A stretch of DNA of 64,000 nt from Porphyra umbilicalis (taxonomy: Eukaryota; Rhodophyta; Bangiophyceae; Bangiales; Bangiaceae). The notes beneath the pieces are model-generated. The model ran no database searches and was not told the DNA's origin. It saw only the letters and a list, made by a program, of their open reading frames with translations. The DNA lies in assembly GCA_002049455.2 (NCBI GenBank), contig KV919094.1, positions 1-64,000 of the forward strand, written 5' to 3'. Position 1 is the first letter of the stretch, and each line of letters starts with the position of its first letter. Position numbers and translations under genes: made by a program. This document shows, one piece after another, positions 55,541 through 64,000 of the stretch.

Positions 55541-56560
55541 ATGAAGTCTGCCGAGAAGCGCCAGCACCTTGTCGGCATGGTGCTTGTGGAGGGCATCACC
55601 GTGGCTGCGGCCTCCCGCTGCTTGGGCTTGTCTGTGCGGTCGGCATCGAGGTGCCTGGGCTACTTTCGCCACACCGGCGGCGATTTTCACTACGCGCCTG
55701 AGCGATGGAACCGGCAAATGGACAACGCCACCGACAACCCGTGGCTGAGCGCCGCGGTACTGACGGCCGTCGACGAGCAGCCAGAGATCTTCCTCGACGA
55801 GATGGTGGAAGCCGTGAACTACCTGGCGGAGGAGGTGAGCGCGGGGGTGGTGGTGTCACCCGTTACTGTGAGGAGAATCCTTTCCCGGAACGGCCTCACC
55901 CGCAAGGTCATTGAGCGCGCCTTCATAACGCGCAACGAGGAGCAGCGCGATTTGTCAGTCGAGGCGCAGTGGAGAATCCCTCTGCGTTGTCGCGTCTACG
56001 TGGACGAGGCCCACCGAATGGGGTGGGCGGCAGAGCGCCGCTGGGCATGTTCATTGCGCGGCCCGTGTGCTGAGTGCTACGTTGAGGCTAACCCCGGCGT
56101 GCGCACGAGCTTTTTTGTTGCGATGGCTCATGACCAGGTTCTTGACTGAATGGTGACGCGCTCTCAACCTGGTCAGACGCCTGTTGACTTTCTAGTGTTT
56201 GTGACCAACTTTATGCTTCCTCGTATGCGCACCGTAGAGGAGGGGCTGCCGTGCGAACAGCAGCCCAACAGGTGTGTTCTGGTGTTGGACAATGCTCGTA
56301 TTCATGATGGAGTGTCTCTTGAGGTGCTGCGAGACGCCGGTGTGTTTGTTTTGTCCTTACCTCCGTACTCTCCTGACTTCAACCCCATCGAGGATGATTT
56401 CTCTGTCGGGAGCAGATGGCTTCGTCCGTTCTCGGTACCAGCGCAGTTCAACACGTGGCCGATGCTCACCATCGACACATTGCTCCTGCACATTTCCGGA
56501 AGGATGCGCCAAGGGCTCGTTCGTGCAGCGGTCCGGCGCTACAAGATGTACGTTCCCTGA
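55541..56560 (+). pseudogene. IS630/Tc1-mariner-type DDE transposase with in-frame TGA
   Basis: A frame of 340 codons is interrupted once, by TGA at 56147-56149. The N-terminus (MKSAEKRQHLVGMVLVEGIT...LGLSVRSASRCLGYF) is a helix-turn-helix that would bind the transposon ends. The catalytic triad is present: Asp in CRVYVDEAHRMGW, Asp in CVLVLDNARIHDG and Glu in LPPYSPDFNPIED. The family cuts and pastes at TA. The TGA falls in DQVLD-stop-MVTRSQPGQT, where a tryptophan (TGG) would be a natural residue, so a single G-to-A change would explain it. Family use of TGA as a normal stop in neighbouring genes argues against recoding. AATAAA follows the end (56566-56571). I found no terminal inverted repeats around it. 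Confidence 0.8.
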
Positions 56561-57082
56561 GCATTAATAAACGTAGGCGTCACACCTCTCCACGACGCAA
56601 TAAGAAAAATGGAGCGCCGGCGGCGGCGGCGCGCCACCGATCGTGGCGTCCGCCGCCGCTGCGGGGGTCGCCAGCCCCCCACGGCGGCGGCCGCACCCGC
56701 GCCGCCGCCGACCGCTCCGCCGCCACGCGCCAACAGCCCCCCCGCCCCCCCCTGCCAACACGGACGCGCCGCTCTTGCCGCGGCCGCCGCTGCCGCCGCA
56801 CTTGCCGCCGCCGCCGTCGGGAGGCTGGTGTCAGAATCCGGGGGGTCGGCAAACGGGGGGGGGGGGGGGGGGGGGTGGGCGGGGTGGTCCGCAGGTGTCC
56901 ATCTCGGGCGCTTGTGGGTGCCTTGTGACAGAGTGCGCGCCACCGGCGACTGTCGAGCCGCAGCTGCCGGCGCTGAATTCGTCTGCTGGCGGCGGAATTT
57001 TCAGAGCCACTCCGCGGGGGAAGGTGGGGGGTTCGAAAGGCACAAAGCAGACGTTGACAAAGGGGATTAATACCCAACCAAG
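56561..57082. other. GC-rich spacer with G21 run
   Basis: The overlapping Ala/Arg/Pro-rich ORFs on both strands are compositional. The G run lies at 56855-56875. Confidence 0.45.
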
Positions 57083-57706
57083 TCACAGAGAGGCTGCCGA
57101 TGCGTTCGAATATGCGTCGAGGTCCTTGAAGAAACGACACATGTCCTCGTCTCCCGTGCGCATCTCCAAAATAAACTGCTTCATGGATGCAAGCACAGCG
57201 AGCACAGTCAACTGCACAATCGCGGCGCACGCCATCAGCTCTCCACACACAAAGTCACACGAAGTCGTCTTGTTGGCCACCAAAACTCCCGTGTACATCT
57301 TACCGGGACCGACAAAGGCAGCAAAGGCATCCTTCAACTTGACCGAGTCACCCCCCGTGTCGGACACGCCCACGTACCGCACGGCGGCGAGCTTAAGCTC
57401 CTTACCCTTGACCTTAAAAAAGGGACTGGTCGATCCAAGCACCTCGGCGTCCGCCCCCGACCCTGCTCTTCCAAGTCCCACCTCCTTCTCGCGTCGACGC
57501 TGCTCCCCTCGAGTCGCCGACGAAAACTTCGGCAGCTTGCCCTTTCTACTCGCACACCGAACACGCGACAGAGCATTTGCGGCACGACCTGTCCTTGCAG
57601 CCGCAAAGGATGTCTGGCGCGTTCGCAGTCGGGCATCGCCCAAAATCGTGGTCCGTCAGGCGGCAGACGCCGCACCGCCGGACTTGGCGGATATCTGCTA
57701 GAAAAA
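57083..57706 (-). CDS. Unidentified 3' exon(s), cysteine-rich then hydrophobic
   Basis: On the minus strand a TTTTTCTAGCAG acceptor-like site precedes two informative frames. The first (57706-57556) reads RRCGVCRLTDHDFGRCP, DILCGCKDRSCRKCSVACSVC, a cluster of ten Cys with the order of a zinc-binding domain. The second (57643-57083) reads SRKGKLPKFSSATRGEQRRR, then VLGSTSPFFKVKGKELKLAA, a likely membrane helix (AIVQLTVLAVLASM) and a stop. A single base difference near 57555 would join them into one protein. It may be the 3' part of the gene whose exon lies at 58264-59264, but the intervening splicing is not resolved. Function unknown. Confidence 0.35.
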
Positions 57707-58263
57707 GAAGGACAGAAGATCAAACACGTCCAATAAAAATCCATCCATAAGCAGCGTACAAACGGGAGCACAAGAGTCAGGCGGTGCGCGCGCTGCACGA
57801 TGCCGCGACCAAGGCGTCACTCGACTCGTCACCACGGCGGCTCTTCCCAATAGGACTCGCCAGAGAGGAAAATGAATAACAACAGCAACAGGAACCATAC
57901 CTGTGGGTGAGGACGAGCCGTCTGTCGACTGCTCGCCGTCAGTGCTTGCAGGCTCCACGGCGAGGCACGCTGCACACACACCCATTGACGACGCGGCAAC
58001 GAAAAGAGAGTAGGTGACGAGGCGTTAGGAGTACCAACAGGCTGCCAAGCGGTGTCGTTGCCGGGTGTCGGGGTGTGGGACAGGCCGTCGTAGTTGCTGG
58101 CAGCGACGCCGGACGTCGTAAGCTGTGTCGACCGCGGCTCGTTTTGCTACGCGCTGCTCGCCGACGGCGTGCGACGACGGCGGCGTCGCCAAAATGCGAG
58201 CATTGCGCAAATTGGAACGACCAGCTCCATCGATTAAAACTGACGGTCGCATTCGATACTTAC
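57707..58263 (-). other. Presumed intron(s) of the unidentified minus-strand gene
   Basis: A GTAAGTAT donor starts at 58263. A small candidate exon with GTGTGTGTGCAG acceptor and a GTATGG donor lies near 57904-57968, but phase with the upstream exon does not fit a simple model. Confidence 0.3.
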
Positions 58264-59264
58264 ATGAAAACATTGGAATTGTTCACGAACAGTAAAGTTC
58301 CCTTCTTGACATTGACTTTGACCAGGTCGGCCAAAGTTGAGAAAACAACAATAGTCGAGGACATCCCCTCCGGCCTGATGAGATCATCCATGAGTGCCTC
58401 CGTCGTCATCTCCTCGTTAGTCAGACTGGCCTCCTCGAGAACGCCGTCGCCGTCCCTTCGCGGCTCCCCACCTTTCATCTCTGCCTCCCCACCTTCCTCC
58501 ACCCCCCTCGCGATTCCCATACCAGTGCCACAAACCGCCTTGGCCGCCCCGCTCTCTGCGACCGGGGACCTTTCGGCAGTGATGATGATCGCCGAGTCGG
58601 CAAAGCCATCCGACTGGACGAGGTTGACCACAGTGTCCTCCAAGTGGTCCACCACCGCAGGAATGTGACCGAAAAAATAGTTGCTCGTGCCAGGGTCTGC
58701 CAATGCCATCCAGTGGCGGCCAATGTGCTCGGCGAGGGGGCCGTCAGTCTGCGTGGAAATATCGCCTGTCCACCAGTGCGCCTGGTTGACGGCCATGGCG
58801 GTGCGAAAAGAAGCCTCTTCGGAGACACCTGCGACGTTTAAGCCATCAAACACTTGGAAAGCACGGCTGCGCCTCGACGGGGTGCAGAGCGAGAAATTGA
58901 GCACATGTTTGCCGTTGATGCGGTTGAGTTCGCCAAGGCTATTGGAGAGCGTCAATGACGGCAACTGGACAAGCGCGTGCTCCCCCACGGCACCAACGAC
59001 CTGCAACGTCGTCGTAGACCCTATGTGCATCACCTTGTTGACATAAATGGTCACAACTGTGGCGAAAACACACCTCAGTGGAAGGCACTTTCCCGAAGCC
59101 CAGGGGACGGGCCCACGGCTCTCGAAGGTTAACAGCTGGGGCTCTGGCGCCCGCGTAGCTACAATGTTGCTTGTCTCACGGAGCGTGCATGACTCTGGGC
59201 GAGACAGGGTAGACGTGTACACTTTGAGAGAGGCACCCTTCGAAAATTCCAAAAAAGTCATCAT
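58264..59264 (-). CDS. Unidentified protein, 5' exon
   Basis: This is an open frame of about 334 residues ending at a consensus donor (GTAAGTAT). The residues look like real, folded protein: TIYVNKVMHIGSTTTLQVVG, HALVQLPSLTLSNSLGELNR, NQAHWWTGDISTQTDGPLAE, DPGTSNYFFGHIPAVVDHLE. A Glu/Gly-rich linker follows. The final TIVVFSTLADLVKVNVKKGT matches the IAVFPILAD fragments found elsewhere in the window. I recognise no family. The presence of stray fragments of its 3' end at three other places suggests a multi-copy gene, possibly carried by mobile DNA. The start at 59264 is simply the first ATG; the true start may be downstream or in another exon. Confidence 0.5.
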
Positions 59265-60652
59265 TCAAGCCAAAAAGAGGAGCAACCGGTTGTCAGTCAC
59301 AGCAGTAAATTTTCCAGAATATGCAATACATCGACGCGGAGGCACACGAATCGCGAACATGGCGAACTCGGTACGCTGATAGTTGGAGAAAGCAACTCAA
59401 CGTACATCGCCAATGCCAGATGCTCCTATCATGAGGGAAGTTGGAAACTTGCGGTTCTGGTCTTGGGTGAGGAGCACTTAAGCGGTGCCGAGGCGTCCTA
59501 AAACACCAGGGCGCCGCCGTTCTCTTCATCATAAATCGTGGTCCGGTTCAGCCCGGCGGGGACAAACGCCCCGGAAAGACATGCGACGAAAGCTACGTTC
59601 CAAAGGAGGGATAAAGAAACGTCCGACAGCTTCGACAGAGAAGCAACGGCAGCTGGGCTGGTATGGGCTCGTGGGTGCCACGCCCCTCAGGCGAGGACCT
59701 TCCTGTTGGTAGGAATGGCAGCGATAAAGGGTCCAGGGGTAAAGCAGATGGCCCTGCGGCGTGGTGATGAGGAGATGTGAGGACGGTGCCCGTAAAAAAA
59801 GGAGCGGCTGCTGATATGCAGCGCCTGTGGAAAGCGAAAAGCTCCTCCATTGCGCAACAGAACTCCGTGCGCTGCCCATATTCTTGGGATGCTGGCCCAC
59901 GGTCGTTTCACACAGGGGGCCCCAGCACGCCGCGCAGGTGATACCGGGAGAATCTAGGTGAGCACTGCAACACCCTGTCCGTGACCATTGCCTAACGGCC
60001 CGTGGAAATTGCAGTGTCGCCAAATCCCGCTCAGGTTTTGAAATAGTAAGCCAGATAGGACAACTGGTGAAAAATGGCACCCGTCTCAAGAACGAGTAGA
60101 CACCACCTGGGACTACAAACAACTCGTGCGGGCCGTTCCATTTGGCGTGCTCGTTTGCGGCCGATTCCGATCGACGACATGTGGCACGGTTGATCCTCAT
60201 CTTATGGAGAATACATGGTGGGCCGATTCAAAGGCGACCAACAACCTCAGTTGTCTACTAGCGCGGAGCTTTCTCCTGGAATACTTCTGAACGTTCGGAA
60301 ATCATATGGCCTTCTTCTCTGTGCCTCCCCATATCTGTCCATGTCAGCGGGGAAGCCAGGGCCCATGTGCGATAGTTCTTTGACTCTGGAAGGGGACTCA
60401 TACCATGACGGTGCTGCTCGAAAGCAAGCTCCATCCACTAATATCAGTGGAATAGTCAGGGACTGCGTCTGTTGCACTGTAGAAGCGAGCGCTGGGGCAA
60501 GAGGCAGTTGCCAGATCGTTGCGGATACGGGTGCCATGATAGAAGCTTCTCGCTTAAACTGCGGTGACGAGTGGAGCACATGTCGATGTCGAGAGTCCCC
60601 TGTGGCACCCATGGTCTAGTTCCAGAATGACGACTGGCATATCCACTTCACA
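59265..60652. other. Intergenic, nothing supportable
   Basis: Short ORFs overlap on both strands without domains. Confidence 0.4.
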
Positions 60653-61045
60653 CTAAGCGTGCGACTGTCGAGTTTCTGCAGACTGGCGTGTCTCGCGTGG
60701 GTCTACGGTGGACGCACTGGGACCGTCAAGCACGGTGCCGCTTGCGCCGTTATACAAGTTGAGTTCCTCGCACACGTTTTTGGTTAACAGCACGCGACCG
60801 CATTCAAAAGTGCAAGAGGCGTTGGCCGAAAATTTCTCGCCGCTATTTCCGCCTCGTTCCTTTGTCAGACAGCGTGGTATGATCTGCGCCTGCTCTGGCG
60901 TTGAACATCCGTTGCGCGATAGATTCCTGAGACGACGTGGTTCCACACTCGAACTGTTTGCTCCGTCTGTCCATCTACAGAAGGGGCCGGGCATGCATAT
61001 TGGAGTTTCTGTCCGTTCCACGATATGGCCTCCAGGCTCGTTCAA
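60653..61045 (-). pseudogene. Possible Pif1-like helicase C-terminal fragment
   Basis: The minus strand reads FECGRVLLTKNVCEELNLYN then GASGTVLDG. This resembles the segment of Pif1/Helitron helicases in which a vLl(t)rN motif precedes gLvNGs.GtV. The rest of the ORF (130 residues) is not recognisable and upstream frames carry stops, so it would be a decayed piece of a Helitron or a Pif1 paralogue. The call rests on about 30 residues. Confidence 0.35.
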
Positions 61046-63074
61046 TCCACAGCCACCGCGTCCTCAAGCGATTTTGGAGCTGCTGGACCGTACAGAGCAG
61101 CTGCGCTTGTATTCAATGTAGAAATATCTTCTGGTGACGTGGCAACAACGCTCAATGTCGAGACACTGTCTTGGACCGGGCACAACTTCTTTGTCAAATC
61201 GTTAGGTCGACACATTTGTTTCAGTCCCGGTAGTAGTCCGTCCCACTTATTTCTTCCACTGTCGATTGGCGATCACCGTCACTGTGTCAGATCCTTGTTC
61301 TTCCGATACGACACAGATGGAATGGATCCCGGGAAGGGCCCTTGCAGCGGACAGGACAATATAGACGGACGTGGACGCGGACCGTTCGAGACGGTCCCTT
61401 TCCTCCGATTCGTTTCATTGGGTCCATCTGAAATCCTTATTGATTGTATTTTTCCGTCTGCTTGGTCTCTCATCCGCAGTCGGCCGATGCTGTCGTTTTG
61501 TGGACACTTGCTGGAATTGCTTCGGATTCGAGACTGCGCTGTTTTTGTCAGCCACCCCCTCCCACGGGGCTACCGAGCGCGACCTAATGAGACGGCTGAT
61601 GAGAGGTCTAATGCTTGAGCATGACAAACCGTCCGGAACGCGTGCGATGGGAATCGAACAGACGTGGGACCATAAGACGAAGCGGACGCGTCCACTTTAT
61701 CCGTAACGTCTACTTTAACAAGCCGAATCACCGGCCAAGATGGTAGCAAGTCTATTCGTGGGCTATTGGGTTAGCGCCATCTGACCGCATGTTTTGCCAA
61801 TGATCAAGGGCATCTCCAGCGGTCTGTTCTGGTACTAGACATGGAAATCCCGCGGCTCACCCGCTTTTGGTGGCCCGTACCTCTTGGATGACTCGCAAAG
61901 CACCGCATAGCACAGATGATCGCGTTGCATGGTTCGAAGTCCGCGCACAGAGGGCCTGTGGCGAGGTAGCCACGACATTTGCGAAGCGGCGTGTTCTAGA
62001 GGCGCTTTTGCTCGTCGTTCTCTTGAGTCAAGTCTTTGGCGCAACGTATGGCTATAGCTATCCTTCTGGCCATCCTGCGCAGATTTGGGACGAGGGATAG
62101 CCATATGGCGCAGGATATGGCCACATGATCTCCCGATAGCGATGCTCGCAGCCATTGGATTGCAAAATGGCACATCGATAGAATTGATCTGACGTAAAAC
62201 CAAGCGAAAAGAAGATACATCCTGCTTGGCAATAGTATGCCCAAGAGCGCACAATTTTGCACACAGATGCGCAGGCGTCAGAAAACTAAACTTGTCGATC
62301 TCAAGTACTGCCAGATCACTTCAATCCATCTGCAAGCGGACGAGCGTCATTTCGGACATGTCAGAGCTTATCTCTCTGGCAGGGATTATTGGAGCATTGT
62401 GTTTCGTCAGGCCACTAATACGTGCAGCTGAAACCCCAGTGATGGCTACTTTCACGGGTGGCTTATGTCTCCTCTGCGTGTGTTCTTCTGTACCATCCTG
62501 TCTCGTGAAGTCTTGAGGTACATTGTGATAGTTGCAATAGAGAGCGTCGACAAGTCAAATGTGGGTCGGCGGCGTGGATCGAGGAGACGTTTCGTGCCAC
62601 GCAGCGGCCGCTATCCACATTTGGAACCCATTCGTGGCTATGTGGGTCATCCGACCCACGCCAGATACCGGTCGTTGAAGACCACGTGGCCACACACGTG
62701 GCGCTGGTTGTGCCACCACTGCTCGTCTCAGCCCGGGCTTGTCGCCCGCCACGGGCGCTTGTGTCTCCAGTTTCGTGTGTATCGAGAAGGCGCATAATCT
62801 TGCACCGTACAAGCTGCCTTTGTGAAACGGCACCATACCCTCCCCGATGCCGTCACCCCCCCCCCCCCCCACGCCCTAAACTTCCGGCGCCCCTTCATCC
62901 AAAAGTCGCACCATGCCCATTCAATCCCATCTCCATCGACCGCCGCCCTGTCATATGGTCGGCCGGGGCGTTTCCCCAAGGGGAAAGGGGTGATGGTGCT
63001 TGGAGTGGAGGTCAATTGGAAGGCGTTGCTCGCCCAGAGGTCGCTTCTGTGCCGTTGCGGTAGATGTGGAGAGC
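61046..63074. other. Intergenic, probably old repeat sequence
   Basis: Nothing supportable. A 33-base imperfect inverted repeat with GCGCAGGAT lies near 62045-62120. The part next to 63074 may be the decayed C-terminal half of the piggyBac transposase; DGIEWAWCDFWMKGRRKF (near 62897-62950, minus strand) is a possible relic of its DG...FVW.DR motif. Confidence 0.35.
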
Positions 63075-64000
63075 TCAAATCGTGTCGATGAGCTGTAAGC
63101 CCGCCGGCTTGTGCGACAAAGCGACCTTGACATTTGCAAAGTGCGAGTCCGCACAGACAATGCGCTCCGTTCCGGCCCAGGGGCGAACTAGACGGTGCAA
63201 AACGGTGGTCCTGTGAAGAAGGCGGCTCTCGTCGGCCGACAGGTGAGCGTGTTGGTCCGCGACGGTCGTCACGAGATGCAGTTGTAGCATGATGCCGCTC
63301 CGCCCACATGCCGCGTTTTGAATCTCGCAGCCATTTTCCAGCTTACGGTCAAGGAAAACGTGCATGGGGTGCCCAATGGAGCTCCGAGCTCCCCCGAGAC
63401 CGCACCACTTTACCATGCACACGTCAACACAAATAGCGCCGCCAGGAGTCTCGTGCGCTGCCCTGTGCTCGTTGATGGACAATATGAAATCGTTGATCAG
63501 CGTTCAGCGGTACCTTTCGCCGCTTGCGTCGTCGGTGGACGGGCCGACCGTCTGTTGCCGGCTGAATCTCAACGCCGACCACATAGTGTCGAAGCGGTGG
63601 CGCGACATGCTCGCGCCTGCGCTGAGGGCGCAAACCGGCTGGTCGTGCTACTCAAATTCGTGCGGCGTGGTCGATGCAGCCCCTGCCGGGCTTGACAATC
63701 CCGATGCGGGCGTTCCCGCCACCGTAGACGTTGGGTCGCCAAAAGTATCTTGGGTGGATGGTGGCGTGAAAGGTGGGCCAATCGGCGGCGCCCGTGGCGC
63801 ACTCAGCGATTCCGCAGCGTGCAAAATCAGGGCGGGCCCATCACCAATGGCGCTGTGTCCTGTCACAGGGCCACCGACGGCAGGGGCTGGAAAGGCTGTT
63901 GACGACAAGCCCGTCACTCGCGCAATCGGATCTCGAGACGGGTCTCGCGCGGCGTCGGTTGGTAGAAGTGGGGTAAAGGTCACCGTGGAGTGCACAGCCG
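63075..64000 (-). pseudogene. PiggyBac-type transposase relic (partial)
   Basis: The minus strand, in one frame, reads MSRHRFDTMWSALRFS, then SINEHRAAHETPGGAICVDV, CMVKWCG, IGHPMHVFLDRKLENGCEIQ then NAACGRSGIMLQL, and LVRPWAGTERIVCADSHFAN. This is the DDE_Tnp_1_7 core of piggyBac elements of the kind common in oomycetes and other stramenopiles. The first catalytic Asp (ICVD) and second (CADS) remain; the usual Glu after ICVD is replaced (VDVCM). TGA at 63504-63506 falls in ERYR-stop-TLIND, where relatives have Trp. An earlier TAG lies at 63648-63650. After IDTI the reading is lost, so the C-terminal third is missing. The 5' part runs beyond the window; residues upstream (63651-63995) are Pro/Ala/Ser-rich and unassigned. 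Confidence 0.72.

Noticed and set aside
56147..56149. TGA recoded as tryptophan in this organism
   Set aside because: ARF, C2H2 and adenylate kinase reading frames end at TGA where the homologous or predicted proteins end, and use TGG for Trp.

Overview
The window is nuclear DNA of a GC-rich unicellular eukaryote. Genes for an ARF GTPase, cytochrome c oxidase subunit 6A, an adenylate kinase, a C2H2 zinc-finger protein and a ROK-type sugar kinase are split by GT-AG introns of about 215 to 480 bases, and several starts sit in CACCATGG-like contexts. I cannot name the species. A tRNA-Asp with an insertion in its D-loop recalls algal ectopic tRNA introns, and a piggyBac relic resembles the type known from oomycetes and other stramenopiles. 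Both are hints only.

Layout: 1-14 kb is a GC-rich block with no intron that I can recognise. It carries a C48 (Ulp1/adenovirus-type) cysteine protease, a basic low-complexity protein, a leucine-rich-repeat protein with a repetitive acidic tail, and a long, frame-disrupted Fanzor, the eukaryotic relative of TnpB. In the Fanzor the RuvC-I motif, two zinc knuckles, the zinc ribbon and the RuvC-III motif are readable. Two of the upstream genes have a TATA-like box about 80-90 bases before the ATG. 14-18 kb is mostly unassigned GC-rich sequence. 18-20.9 kb holds a spliced four-finger C2H2 protein. 22.6-27.8 kb is a housekeeping cluster: ARF, then SOF1/DCAF13 on the minus strand, then COX6A divergent from it. 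30.5-31.4 kb encodes a secreted cysteine-repeat protein behind a TATA box and a GC-rich upstream region.

31-47 kb is a graveyard of small non-autonomous DNA transposons. At least four families have ends starting CAGT or TGGT and are flanked by TA, as in Tc1/mariner/pogo elements. A further three-copy 0.6-0.7 kb repeat family, several palindromes, a minisatellite, the tRNA-Asp and one unidentified minus-strand ORF lie among them. 47.6-51.6 kb returns to housekeeping metabolism, with adenylate kinase and the fructokinase-like ROK protein separated by very long C and G homopolymers. 52-64 kb is repeat-rich: an IS630/Tc1-like transposase with one in-frame TGA, an unidentified minus-strand gene, a possible Pif1-like helicase fragment, and a piggyBac transposase relic running off the right edge.

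The most notable system is the Fanzor locus with its neighbours. Its frame breaks coincide partly with homopolymers, so decay and assembly error cannot be told apart from this sequence alone.
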